64,000 bases of DNA from Brevibacterium iodinum ATCC 49514 (GCF_900169265.1 NZ_FXYX01000019.1:1-64000); one strand, 5' to 3'. Counted from the stretch's first letter, positions 24,633 to 33,363 are shown. Notes: generated by a model from the sequence alone, not told the origin. Made by a program: numbers and translations.

Positions 24633-25118
24633 GTGAGACATGACCACTCGGCGCACATGATGATCAAAGCCACTGACGAAACTGTCGAGCTGTACCATCT
24701 GAAAGATGTGCAGTGGGTGGAATGGGTGTTGCTCGGCTGGTTCGTAGTTGGTGCCGCCGTAGCGATCTGGTTCCTGACTGTCATCGTGAAAAGGCAGCAC
24801 GCATGGTTGCCACTCGCTTTGCTCGGAGTGGCTTCGGTCGGTCTGATTGCTGGTGGATTCTTCGTCCAAATGGGTTGGCACGGGCCCTACATTGATGATC
24901 AGGGAATGTGGGCTTGCCCCTCCGGCCTCAACGCTATGCGGATCACTGAAGCAAACGGGTATCCACTGTCGGATGGGATCGTCCAATGTCGTGCCGATGC
25001 GAAGAAGAACGTGGCAGTCGGTGGAGCTATGGCCGGTGCGGGTGTCGCGTTAACTGTCGGATCGGGTGTCTTTCTCAGACGCCGTGCACCCCGGATTAGA
25101 GTGATGGTCGACATATGA
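24633..25118 (+). CDS. Small membrane protein, unrecognised, first of a two-gene cassette
   Basis: 161 residues from GTG 24633 (GGGGG 7 nt upstream); ATG 24657 is an alternative. Three hydrophobic segments: WVLLGWFVVGAAVAIWFLTV, WLPLALLGVASVGLIAGGFF and, near the C-terminus, VAVGGAMAGAGVALTVGSGV. Between the second and third lies a loop of about 55 residues with two Cys (MWACPSGLNA, GIVQCRADAK) that could form a disulphide outside the membrane. No family recognised. The stop overlaps the next start (ATGA), so it is translationally coupled to the following acidic protein. Base composition is lower in GC than the neighbouring operons. Confidence 0.75.
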   Translation: MRHDHSAHMMIKATDETVELYHLKDVQWVEWVLLGWFVVGAAVAIWFLTVIVKRQHAWLPLALLGVASVGLIAGGFFVQMGWHGPYIDDQGMWACPSGLNAMRITEANGYPLSDGIVQCRADAKKNVAVGGAMAGAGVALTVGSGVFLRRRAPRIRVMVDI

Positions 25119-25519
25119 ACAATCAAACGGTGTACCTTCTATTTGCTGAACAGACGTCTCCATTCGACCCTGAGGACAAGATAGATCCGCTGGTCGGCAT
25201 TTTGACCGATGAGGCCGAGTGTCTTCGCGTCCAGAAGGAGCGGCCAGAATACAAAATCAGTTGGGAGGAACGTGAGGTCGAGGATGCGGGTGAGCACACG
25301 ATCGAGCCCGGTGACACCGTCTACGCTTACCACTACATGGCCACCTATAGACCGACACCAGATGGCGGGGAAGCCATCGAGCTTTTGAGCGATGCCGCCG
25401 TCGAAGACATCTACTTCCAAGAAGAGAACGCCCGGAAGAAGCTTGAGGTCGGCGACCTCCAAGTAGTCAAGGTCGGTGAACTTCGGCTGAAAGGAGACTT
25501 TCAGATCATCGAATGCTAA
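25115..25519 (+). CDS. Acidic soluble protein, unrecognised, second of a two-gene cassette
   Basis: 134 residues, strongly acidic, with no membrane segment or signal peptide. It begins MNNQTVYLLFAEQTSPFDPE. The text resembles small cytoplasmic proteins with alternating strands and helices (TDEAECLRVQKERPEYKISW, EELLS-type helices near the end). ATGA overlap with the preceding membrane protein argues for a stoichiometric pair. The cassette is flanked by two HAD pseudogene copies in direct orientation. A toxin/immunity or accessory role is possible but nothing in the sequence proves it. Confidence 0.75.
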   Translation: MNNQTVYLLFAEQTSPFDPEDKIDPLVGILTDEAECLRVQKERPEYKISWEEREVEDAGEHTIEPGDTVYAYHYMATYRPTPDGGEAIELLSDAAVEDIYFQEENARKKLEVGDLQVVKVGELRLKGDFQIIEC

Positions 25520-25634
25520 CCGCCTGTTCTTCCTGGGCACGCAGGCAACGACACGCCCTACGCACCATCCACGCGCCCCAGACCGGCCAGGCTGATAATC
25601 TATACCGCCAAAACTCTGTCGTTCACCAATTCAG

Positions 25635-26279
25635 TCACATCCTTTCGAGCCGAATCGCCTGCTTCAGATACTCCTCGATCGCCGTGATCGTCGACGGGTT
25701 GTCGCGGTGTACGATTGCGTTCATGCCCACGGCACGAGCACCCTCGGCACACACCTCGTGGTCATCAATGAAGAACACATCGTCTGCATCGGCACCCAGT
25801 CGCTCAAGCGCATTCTCATAGGCTTCACTTTCGGGCTTGAGCAGACGCGTCTCGTGACTGTAAAGAATCGGGTCAAAGACTTCACTGAACCCGAACCGCC
25901 GTTCTTCCTCGCGCCGCGCCCGTCCACTGAGTTCGACAGAATCGCCATACCGGCGCGTGGCCTCAGCGCAGCTGCATACTCACACAACTCTGTATTGAGA
26001 CTCCCGCAGTATTCGTCCCACATCTCGGCCTCCATCGCTTCGACATGGGTCTGATCCACATTCAGGGCCTGGCCGATCTGCGCCCAATACTCGGCGCGAA
26101 CATTCTCTTGACGGGAGATATCGGGCAGCTCCGCGGAAGTCAGACGAGCACGATACTCCTCCGCTGAGAATCCAGAGCGCTCCTGCCACCGACCGGCGAA
26201 ACGCCTCCCCCCAAGCGTCATCATCGACGACCTCCAGAACTCCCCCGATATCGAAGAGCACCCACTTCTTCAATCCCAT
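25635..26279 (-). pseudogene. HAD-superfamily hydrolase with two frameshifts (copy 2)
   Basis: Starts MGLKKWVLFDIGGVLEVVDD (motif I, DxG variant), then breaks at the C6 run 26207-26212. It resumes as GRWQERSGFSAEEYRARLTS through MWDEYCGSLNTELCEYAAAL and MAILSNSVDG, breaks again near 25915 where one G is missing relative to copy 1, and ends with the motif III/IV region and a stop at 25635. The intact parent would be about 213 residues. Both lesions are single-base changes in G/C runs, so sequencing error must be excluded. Confidence 0.85.
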
Positions 26280-26608
26280 AAAGCAACCCTGCCCGCCAGG
26301 GTGCAGGGACATCCAGCAGCCCTGGAAAGCAGCATCAGCACCGCAGAGGACACTGCCAGGCCCAGGGCGGAGGTTTGTTACACCCTGCTCCAAAATGCAC
26401 ACCGAGGAAACTGATCCGTTGAGAGGAACCTGTACCAAAACGGCCGTCAACGCCGGTGGTCTGCCGCGCCGTGCCGCGCCGTGCCGTGCCGCGCCGTACC
26501 GCGCCTTGCCGTACCGCGCCGTGCCGTGCCGTGCCGTGCCGTGCCGTGCCGCAGCATAGAATACCCCGCCCCTTGTAATAGTGTGTGTCACAGACTATCG
26601 CGTGATGC
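26280..26608. other. Gene-free stretch upstream of padR containing the pentanucleotide array
   Basis: 329 bp between the divergent HAD pseudogene and padR. Apart from the repeat array (26463-26552) and a TGTGTCACA dyad close to the padR start, I see nothing assignable. Confidence 0.5.
26463..26552. repeat. 18-unit pentanucleotide tandem array (GCCGT/GCCGC)
   Basis: 90 bp made of 18 consecutive 5-bp units: GCCGT and GCCGC with a few variants (ACCGC, GCCTT). The 3' part has six identical GCCGT units in a row. It ends 56 bp before the padR start codon, so unit number could alter promoter spacing. Confidence 0.95.
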
Positions 26609-26956
26609 ATGAACGACAATGAAGACAAGGCACTGGCCGCCCACGAACAGGAGCTGCGACGCGGCACCGTGGTCTTCGCCAGCCTCGTCGCCTGTCGACG
26701 GCCGCAGTACGGCTATTCACTGCTGACGACGCTGACCGAAACAGGCATCCCCACCGAGGCAAACACCCTCTACCCCCTGCTGCGGCGACTGGAGAAACAG
26801 GGCCTGCTCACATCGGTTTGGAACACCGAACAAGCTCGCCCCCGCAAGTACTACACACTCACCGACAGCGGCGCCGAAGTGGCCGCCGCACTGCACAGCC
26901 GCTGGCTCGAACTCAACTCCAGCATCACCAAGCTCTGGAAGGACGGCACACCATGA
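26609..26956 (+). CDS. PadR family transcriptional regulator
   Basis: 115 residues. PadR winged helix: LRRGTVVFASLVACRRPQYG, YSLLTTLTETGIPTEANTLY and PLLRRLEKQGLLTSVWNTEQ, then RPRKYYTLTDSGAEV with the typical wing RKYY. Short C-terminal helix. Overlaps the next gene by 4 bp (ATGA), a common arrangement in which the PadR repressor controls itself and the membrane protein encoded with it. The pentanucleotide array lies just upstream. Confidence 0.92.
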   Translation: MNDNEDKALAAHEQELRRGTVVFASLVACRRPQYGYSLLTTLTETGIPTEANTLYPLLRRLEKQGLLTSVWNTEQARPRKYYTLTDSGAEVAAALHSRWLELNSSITKLWKDGTP

Positions 26957-27924
26957 GTGCGCTCACCGAAATCTACGTCGACAACGTCACCCGCCACCTC
27001 CCCGAAGAGTCCCGCCCGGACATCGCCGCCGAGATCACCGCCACGATCGACGACATGGTCGACGCCCGCCTCGGCGAGGATGCCGACAGTTCCCCGGATC
27101 ACACGGCGACTGTCGAACGCGAAGTCCTCGAAGAGCTCGGCGATCCCGTCGCGCTGTCTCGGGAGTACTCGAACTCACCACAGCATTTCATCGGCCCGAA
27201 ATCGTACCCGCTCTTCCTCTGGAGCCTGCGCTGGATCCTGCCGGCCGTCGGCCTGCTGGCCATTCTCACGAATGTCGTGGTCACCCTCGCAACCTCCCCC
27301 GACGTCCAGATCGGCGAACTGATCGGCAAGACCGTCGGCAGCACCGTCACCGCGCTGCTGACCGCCTTCGCCGTCATCACGATCATCATCGGCCTCGGCG
27401 ACCGCAGTTCGGACGGCGGCGCACCCGAAACGATGCGCAAACGGAAGTCGGGCACGTGGACGATCGATGATCTCGACCGACGTGGCTCCCACGGCAAGCA
27501 GATCCGCGCCGAGGCGGGGCTCGGGCTGGTCTTCATCGTCGCCCTGGCAACGGTCCCGCTCATCCCGACGACCCTGCTCTACGTCGGCCACCTCAACCGC
27601 GGAGGAACGTTCATCAACCCCGATCTCGGCGTCGGATGGCTGGTCGGCTACTGGGCGTTCCTCGCGCTCATGGCCTTGGTCGAGATCATCAAGTTCACGA
27701 CCGCCTCGGCGAAACCGACCGTGGCCCTCATCGGCGGAATCGTCGACGTCGCGATGGCCGTCTTCCTCACCATTGCGCTGCTCACTCAGCCGGTCCTCCA
27801 CCCCGAGCTCACGAACACCGCGAACGCCGACATCCAGCAGATCATCACGGTCATCGCGATCTGGATCATCACCGTCTGGGACCAGGTCAGCACCTGGCGG
27901 ACCTATCGCCGCAATCGTCGGTGA
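26953..27924 (+). CDS. HAAS/permease-prefix-type membrane protein, PadR partner
   Basis: 323 residues. Residues 1-70 are an acidic helical domain (YVDNVTRHLPEESRPDIAAE, VLEELGDPVALSREY) like the HAAS or DUF1700-type domains that accompany PadR regulators. About six membrane segments follow (for example LPAVGLLAILTNVVVTLA and LIGGIVDVAMAVFLTIALL). Function is unknown; such proteins are thought to act as membrane sensors or partners of PadR. Translationally coupled to padR. Confidence 0.85.
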   Translation: MSALTEIYVDNVTRHLPEESRPDIAAEITATIDDMVDARLGEDADSSPDHTATVEREVLEELGDPVALSREYSNSPQHFIGPKSYPLFLWSLRWILPAVGLLAILTNVVVTLATSPDVQIGELIGKTVGSTVTALLTAFAVITIIIGLGDRSSDGGAPETMRKRKSGTWTIDDLDRRGSHGKQIRAEAGLGLVFIVALATVPLIPTTLLYVGHLNRGGTFINPDLGVGWLVGYWAFLALMALVEIIKFTTASAKPTVALIGGIVDVAMAVFLTIALLTQPVLHPELTNTANADIQQIITVIAIWIITVWDQVSTWRTYRRNRR

Positions 27925-27927
27925 GGT

Positions 27928-28010
27928 TGTGCGGTCGGGACGGCCACCTGCCGTCCCGATCGCACAGTTGCCGACCCGATCGCACACCAGCCGTCCCGGT
28001 CGCACAGCTG
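27928..28010. repeat. Three 20-bp tandem repeats with a matching inverted arm
   Basis: TGTGCGGTCGGGACGG (27928-27943) is the inverse complement of CCGTCCCGATCGCACA at 27951-27966, with one mismatch. The right arm is the start of three exactly 20-bp units (27951-27970, 27971-27990, 27991-28010; consensus CCGTCCCGATCGCACAGNTG). The left arm can therefore pair with any of three partners. It lies between the convergent membrane protein and methyltransferase genes, so it probably includes a terminator. Confidence 0.85.
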
Positions 28011-28020
28011 CCGAAAGGCC

Positions 28021-29298
28021 TCAGGGGCGGCGGCTGGCGATGACCGTGAACTTCTTGTTCCGGGCCAGCTGCTGACTCGGTCCGATGATCGATTCGAGAC
28101 GATCCCGGTAGCGCAGATGCGAATTGAACACCGTGAGCACCTGCCCGCCCGGAGCCAGATGCTCGGCGGCCGTGGCCATGAGCGCCGCGGCCGTCTCTGT
28201 CTCGATGGTCGTTCCCTGATGGAACGGCGGATTGAGCAGGACCAGGTCGAATCCGCCCAGGCCCGCGAGCGCCGGCTCTTCCCGGTCCGCGGCATCACCG
28301 AGGATGATGTCAACGTCGACTCCGTTCGCCTCCGCTGTGGCCCTCGCCGAGGTGACCGCCGCCTTCGACACATCGACGCCGAATCCCGTATTCGCCCCCG
28401 AGGCCCGCATGGCCACGGTGAGCAGCCAACCGTTGCCGCAGCCGAGGTCGAGCACAGACTCCAGCGCTTCACCCGGGAGCAGCCCCAGCAGAGAGTCGAT
28501 GAGCAGCTCCGAGCCCTCATCGCTCTTCGTCCCGGAGAAGCAGGCCCCATGTGCGCGGACTTCGAGCTCACCGACACCGCCGTGGGAGATCACTCCGCGG
28601 CGCGGGAATTCCGGCAGGCTCGGAGAGGACAGGGGGCGGCTGCCGATGATCATCCGGTGCTTGCCGACCCCGGGAGAGACATCGACTCGACCGAAGCCGC
28701 GGGCAAGTTCCTTGTTGACGCCGCGGCTCATCGCATCGCTGCGGCCGATGACGATGATGGTGCTCACGAACGGCTGCAGCACCGCGATCGTCTCGGTGAG
28801 CGCGTTCAGCGCCTTCGGAGCGTTGACGACGGCCCAGGTCTCCCCCACCGCGAGTTCGGCCAGTTCCGCGATCTCTCTGAGCTCGCTCACCGCCAGCACG
28901 GGTGCCGCTTCGGTACCGAGCTCTCCGGCTACTCCCGCGGAATCGCCGGCGCCGGCCGAAGACTCGACCGCCGCAGCCGAGGCCCGCGCCTCGTCGAGCC
29001 GGTCGTTGTATGTGCACACCTGCGTCAGACGGCTGAGCAGGGTCGCCTGCAGGCCGTGCCCATCATCGACGAGGATGAGGTTCTCAGGGACCTCAGCTGA
29101 GAGTTCGGCGGCGACGAAGGTGCCTTCGGTGTCTCGGCCCGAGACGTCGAGGACTCCGCAGCGGCGTCCGATGACGTAATCGATGAGCATCCGCGCCTGC
29201 GGCAGACCGGGCATGTCGCTCAGCCGGGGGTAAGCCGCCAACAGTTCCCGGCTGCGGTGGGCGGCGGCGGAGTCAGAGGGCAGCAGGGAGGCGGACAT
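28021..29298 (-). CDS. Class I SAM methyltransferase, RsmC/RlmG type
   Basis: 425 residues in two MTase-like halves, as in rRNA guanine-N2 methyltransferases. The N-terminal half (about 1-220) has a degenerate fold (ENLILVDDGHGLQATLLSRL). The catalytic C-terminal half (about 230-425) carries the SAM motif VLDLGCGNGWLLTVAMRASG and the base-methylating motif LVLLNPPFHQG. It is likely to methylate a guanine in 16S or 23S rRNA; which one cannot be told. An Ala/Ser/Gly-rich insert (about 108-135) separates the two parts of the N-terminal half. Convergent with the PadR operon. Confidence 0.9.
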   Translation of the reverse strand: MSASLLPSDSAAAHRSRELLAAYPRLSDMPGLPQARMLIDYVIGRRCGVLDVSGRDTEGTFVAAELSAEVPENLILVDDGHGLQATLLSRLTQVCTYNDRLDEARASAAAVESSAGAGDSAGVAGELGTEAAPVLAVSELREIAELAELAVGETWAVVNAPKALNALTETIAVLQPFVSTIIVIGRSDAMSRGVNKELARGFGRVDVSPGVGKHRMIIGSRPLSSPSLPEFPRRGVISHGGVGELEVRAHGACFSGTKSDEGSELLIDSLLGLLPGEALESVLDLGCGNGWLLTVAMRASGANTGFGVDVSKAAVTSARATAEANGVDVDIILGDAADREEPALAGLGGFDLVLLNPPFHQGTTIETETAAALMATAAEHLAPGGQVLTVFNSHLRYRDRLESIIGPSQQLARNKKFTVIASRRP

Positions 29299-29459
29299 TC
29301 GATCAGTCTAAACCGAGCGGGCCGTGTGCCGCCTCCTCGCTTGTGTGCCGTCAATCACCGGCCGAGGCCCTCCCCGCAGAGTGAACAGCCACCCGTCCGA
29401 ACTGGGCGGATATGCTAGTAGTTGAGAGAGCTTCGTCCAATGTCGCACCAGGAGAGATC

Positions 29460-29870
29460 ATGACAATCCTCGTCGGTTATTCCCCGTCGCCCGAAGGCAA
29501 GGCCGCTGTCGAATTCGGCATCGAGCAGGCCCGCGCATTCGACGACGTCCTCGTCGTGCTCAATGCCGGAATCGGTGAGACCCCCGACGAACGCGGCGTC
29601 GCCACCAGCAAAGACATCGAGGAGCTCAAGGAGACTCTGAAGTCCTCCGACGTCTCCCACGAGATCCTTCAGTTCCTCCGCGGCAACGATCCCGTCGAAG
29701 AGCTCCTGGCGCTGGCCGAGGCGACCTCCGACACCCGCATGATTGTCATCGGTTCACGCCGCCGCTCCCCTGTCGGCAAGCTCATCATGGGGTCGACGGC
29801 CCAACGCATCATCCTCGACTCCGACGTCCCCGTCGTCTCGGTCAAGGTCGACCGACGGACGAAGAAGTAA
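29460..29870 (+). CDS. Universal stress protein (UspA family)
   Basis: 136 residues from ATG 29460 behind AGGAGAG. USP fold: TILVGYSPSPEGKAAVEFGI at the start and the ATP-binding loop MIVIGSRRRSPVGKLIMGST near the end (G-2x-G-9x-G-S/T type). Such proteins bind ATP and help survival under stress. The last 29 bp overlap the end of the convergent GlxA-type regulator gene. Confidence 0.92.
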   Translation: MTILVGYSPSPEGKAAVEFGIEQARAFDDVLVVLNAGIGETPDERGVATSKDIEELKETLKSSDVSHEILQFLRGNDPVEELLALAEATSDTRMIVIGSRRRSPVGKLIMGSTAQRIILDSDVPVVSVKVDRRTKK

Positions 29871-30816
29871 CCGCGGCGAAGGACTCCCGATACTGCGATG
29901 GGCTCGTCCCGACCGAGCGGCGGAAGTGCTCACGCAGCTGGGTCGCCGACGAATAGCCGACCTTCCGCCCGATCGTCTCGATCGACAGGTCGCTGACCTC
30001 GAGCAGCTCCTGTGCCGCGCGGATCCGCTCCTGCGTGATCCATTGCAGCGGTGTCGTTCCGAGCTCCTGCTTGAACCGCCTGCCCAGCTGCCGTACGGAC
30101 ACGTTCGCGTGCCGGGCCAGGGCAGGTGCGTCGATGTCCTCGCCGAGGCGGCTCGCCGCCCACTCGAGCGTGGCCGAGAGCCCCTGATCGGCGGCTGCGG
30201 GAACCGGCCGCTCGACGAACTGCAGCTGGTTTCCGCTGCGGGCCGGGGCGACGACCATTCTCCGCGCGATCATGCGGGCCGTCGTCGCTCCGATCTCGCG
30301 TCGGACGATGTGCAGACAGGCGTCGATCGCCGCAGCGGTGCCCGCGGCCGTGACGATCTGCCCCGCATCGGTGAACAGGTTGGCCTCGACGACGTCGATG
30401 CGTGGGAAATCGCGTGCCAACTGGTCGGCGAACAGCCAGTGAGTGCTCGCCTGACGACCATCGAGGAGGCCCGCGCCGGCGAGCAGGAAAGCACCGCTGC
30501 ACAGTGAGACGATCACGGCACCCTCCGAATGGGCACGGCGGAGGGCTGCCCGTTCCGCCTCGGTGCCGGTGTGGGGCAGGCTGGCGCTGACGATGACGAC
30601 GTCGGCGCCGCGAAGGCCCTCGAGACCGTGCGTGGACTCGATCCTCACCGTGGAGACGTGCTTCGTCTCCAACCAGCGCGGTCCGTCCTCCGAGCAGACG
30701 CGGAAGTCGATCGGCGGTGACCCGACTTCCGTGCGATCGATCCCGAAGACCTCGGCCGTAACGCCGAATTCGAAGAGTGAGAGCCCATTGCGAACGAGTA
30801 CTGCTGCGGTGAACAT
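29842..30816 (-). CDS. GlxA-type regulator: DJ-1/PfpI domain plus AraC helix-turn-helix
   Basis: 324 residues. Residues about 1-190 are a DJ-1/PfpI glutamine-amidotransferase-like domain with the nucleophile elbow VIVSLCSGAFLLAGAGLLDG. Residues about 210-315 are an AraC-type DNA-binding domain (LARHANVSVRQLGRRFKQEL and IGRKVGYSSATQLREHFRRS). The architecture is shared with GlxA/FtrA/CdhR regulators of choline, arginine or carnitine catabolism. Divergent from the APC permease gene at 30898 and probably its regulator; convergent and overlapping with the stress protein gene. Confidence 0.92.
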   Translation of the reverse strand: MFTAAVLVRNGLSLFEFGVTAEVFGIDRTEVGSPPIDFRVCSEDGPRWLETKHVSTVRIESTHGLEGLRGADVVIVSASLPHTGTEAERAALRRAHSEGAVIVSLCSGAFLLAGAGLLDGRQASTHWLFADQLARDFPRIDVVEANLFTDAGQIVTAAGTAAAIDACLHIVRREIGATTARMIARRMVVAPARSGNQLQFVERPVPAAADQGLSATLEWAASRLGEDIDAPALARHANVSVRQLGRRFKQELGTTPLQWITQERIRAAQELLEVSDLSIETIGRKVGYSSATQLREHFRRSVGTSPSQYRESFAAVTSSSVGRP

Positions 30817-30897
30817 GGTCCCAGTATGACCGAAAACCGGTGAGGCGTGTCATTTAAGACACTCGTGGTTCTCTGCGATCGACGGTTGAGTGGAGTC

Positions 30898-32214
30898 ATG
30901 ACTTCACGACGCACCTCTGCGACCTCGGTCGCACCATCACAATCGTCTGCACCGAGGTTCCCCGACGGACACCATACGGGGTGGGCGAGGATCTGGTCAC
31001 TCGGACCGGGCGTGGCCGCAGGTCTGTCATCCATCGTCGGAGCCGGACTCATCGCGGTGCCGGCCGCCGTCCTGCATGAGTCCGGAGGCGCGGCCGCTCT
31101 CACCTGGATCATCGCGGCGCTCGTCTGCCTGCCCATGCTCATGCTCTTCCGCGACACCGTCACCGCCTCGGGGCACAGCGCCGATCCTCTTCGCGAGACG
31201 ATCAGGGTCGGGCTGGGGCGTCGTCCCGCGGAGATGGTCCCCCTCATGTTCTCGATGGTCGTGGTCGTCGGACTGCCCTCGGGGTCCGTGATGGCGGCGC
31301 GGAACCTCGCGGCCATCATGGCCATCGACGTTCCCGAGATCGCGATCGCCGCCGCGCTCATGGCCTTCGCCGTCGTCGTCAATCTGCGCGGCCGGTCGCT
31401 GGGCAGCACTGTCGAGCGCGTCGGCGCGGTGGTCCTCGTCATCGCCATCGTCGCGGTCGTCGCCTGGTCTCTGCTGCACCCGAGCCGAACGCCCGACGTC
31501 GTCCCCGACATCCCCGAGCTGGCCCTCATCCCCGCCGGGGCGCTCATCGCGTTCTGGGCGTTCATCGGCTTCGAGAATCTCACCTTCCTCGCCCGTGAGC
31601 TGCCGGATCCACGGCGTGACTTCGCCCCGGTGGCGATCATCTCGCTGGCACTGCTGCTGGTCCTCGTCCTCACCCTCACCGTGGCCGTTCAGGCGCAGTC
31701 GAGCCAGGTCGATCCGGTCACCGGGATCGTCGACGCTCTGCGGTCCACGCCGTGGGGAGGAGTCGCCGCAAGCGTCCTGGCCGCCATGGGGATCCTGGCG
31801 ATCACGCTCAATGCCGTGGCCTGGACCAGGGGCGTGGCCACCATCGTCGCTGTGGCCGCGACGGAGCGGATTCTGCCGCGGTCCTTGGCCGTCGAAACCG
31901 GTGCGACGCCGCGCCGGGCCATCCTGGTCCTCAGCGTCGGATTCACGGTGTCGCTGGTGATTCTCCTGGTGAGACCGGATCTCGTCGTCGACATGATCGG
32001 CGCGGCCAGCGGCGTCTTCGTCATCATCTACATCATGTGCATCGTCGCCTACGTCCGCACCGCCGGACTGCGAGTGTGGAGCGTGGCCAATCTCGCGCTC
32101 GTCCCGCTCATGGCATGGTCGCTCATCGCATCGGGGCCCCGCGCGATCTTTCCCGTCGCGGTCTTCCTCGTCGCCGGTGCGGTCACCCTCGCCCGGGCCC
32201 GAAACCGAGCTTGA
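30898..32214 (+). CDS. APC family permease
   Basis: About 438 residues with about 12 spans after a 30-residue hydrophilic N-terminus. Signatures: GVAAGLSSIVGAGLIAVPAA (first span), FWAFIGFENLTFLARELPDP and LAITLNAVAWTRGVATIVAV. Probably an amino acid or amine importer. ATG 30898 has TGGAG upstream; the in-frame GTG at 30847 would place the start inside the divergent promoter. Context suggests control by the GlxA-type regulator. Its stop is 7 bp from the end of the convergent aldolase gene. Confidence 0.9.
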   Translation: MTSRRTSATSVAPSQSSAPRFPDGHHTGWARIWSLGPGVAAGLSSIVGAGLIAVPAAVLHESGGAAALTWIIAALVCLPMLMLFRDTVTASGHSADPLRETIRVGLGRRPAEMVPLMFSMVVVVGLPSGSVMAARNLAAIMAIDVPEIAIAAALMAFAVVVNLRGRSLGSTVERVGAVVLVIAIVAVVAWSLLHPSRTPDVVPDIPELALIPAGALIAFWAFIGFENLTFLARELPDPRRDFAPVAIISLALLLVLVLTLTVAVQAQSSQVDPVTGIVDALRSTPWGGVAASVLAAMGILAITLNAVAWTRGVATIVAVAATERILPRSLAVETGATPRRAILVLSVGFTVSLVILLVRPDLVVDMIGAASGVFVIIYIMCIVAYVRTAGLRVWSVANLALVPLMAWSLIASGPRAIFPVAVFLVAGAVTLARARNRA

Positions 32215-32220
32215 GGTCCT

Positions 32221-33363
32221 TCAGTCACCGACGATGGCGGCGACCAGGGCGTCGACGTCCTCGGTCGTCGTATCGAACGCACACATGAGGCGGACGATGT
32301 CCTTGGCCAACGGCCAGTCCGCGAAGGCGAACGTCTGCCGGGCCCGGGCGGCCACCTCGGCGGGCATCCGGACGAACACGACGTTCGACTCGACCTTCTG
32401 CACGATCTCGAGCCCGGGGACACGGCCGCGTTCGGCCGCCTCGGCGAGTCTGTGGGCAAGGTGCTGCGCCATCGCATTCGACCGGGTGGCGGAGTTGCGC
32501 CACAGATCGCCCTCGTACAGTGCGTTCAGCTGAGCGGAGAGGAAGCGCATCTTCGAGGCCAGCTGCAGGTTCATCTTGCGCAGGAATCGCATTCCGTGGC
32601 CGATGTCGGGGTTCAGAACGACGACCGCCTCGGCACCGAGCAGGCCGTTCTTCGTTCCGCCGAGGCTGAGGATGTCGACTCCGACCACAGTCGTGATGTC
32701 GCCGAGTCCGACGCCGAGGTGGGCGGCGGCATTGCCGAGTCGGGACCCGTCGACGTGGAGGATCATGTCGTTCTCGTGCGCGGTGGCCGCGATCGCCGCG
32801 ATCTCGTCCGGGGTGTAGGTCGTGCCCCATTCGGTGGACTGGGAGATGCTCACGGCCAGCGGCTGCGCATTGTGTTCGTGGCCGCGGCCGATGATCGCAC
32901 CCGTGATGGTTTCGGGGGTGAGTTTGCCGTTCTCGGTGGCGGCACCGACGATCTTGAGTCCGCCGACCTTCTCCGGGGCTCCGGTTTCGTCGTAGTTGAT
33001 ATGCGCCGAGGCGGCCGTGATCACTGCGGCCCACCGCGGCAGCGCCGACTGCAGGGCCAGGACATTGGCTCCGGTGCCGTTGAAGACGGGGAACGCCTGG
33101 GCCTCGGGCCCGAAATGGTGGGCCATGATGTCGCGGAAGCGCTGCGTCCACGGGTCGCCGCCGTAGCCGGGTGTGTGGCCGACGTTGGCCTCGGCGATGG
33201 CGGTGATGACTTCGGGGTGGACTCCGGCCCAGTTGTCGGAGCCGAAGTTGCGCGGGTGCGCGGTCGGTCTGGTGTCGACGGGCGGGGCGGCGGTGCCGAT
33301 GTCGGGGAGGATGTCCGCGGGGTTCGTCGACGGCGTTGTCTGATCAGGTGTCTGGGAGTTCAC
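32221..33363 (-). CDS. Threonine aldolase family PLP enzyme
   Basis: 380 residues. PLP fold type I with the threonine-aldolase signatures NFGSDNWAGVHPEVI, PVFNGTGANVLAL and ILHVDGSRLGNAAAHLG, and the Schiff-base Lys in DILSLGGTKNGLLGAEAVVV. It would cleave L-threonine or related beta-hydroxy amino acids to glycine and an aldehyde. The first about 35 residues are a Pro/Thr-rich extension; a downstream start is possible but no better ribosome-binding site is evident. Convergent with the APC permease gene. Confidence 0.92.
   Translation of the reverse strand: MNSQTPDQTTPSTNPADILPDIGTAAPPVDTRPTAHPRNFGSDNWAGVHPEVITAIAEANVGHTPGYGGDPWTQRFRDIMAHHFGPEAQAFPVFNGTGANVLALQSALPRWAAVITAASAHINYDETGAPEKVGGLKIVGAATENGKLTPETITGAIIGRGHEHNAQPLAVSISQSTEWGTTYTPDEIAAIAATAHENDMILHVDGSRLGNAAAHLGVGLGDITTVVGVDILSLGGTKNGLLGAEAVVVLNPDIGHGMRFLRKMNLQLASKMRFLSAQLNALYEGDLWRNSATRSNAMAQHLAHRLAEAAERGRVPGLEIVQKVESNVVFVRMPAEVAARARQTFAFADWPLAKDIVRLMCAFDTTTEDVDALVAAIVGD

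Noticed and set aside
26463-26552. CRISPR-like array
   Set aside because: Units are 5 bp without spacers; a simple microsatellite.
27951-28010. CRISPR repeat-spacer
   Set aside because: 20-bp units abut with no spacers and one pairs with an upstream arm; no cas genes in the window.
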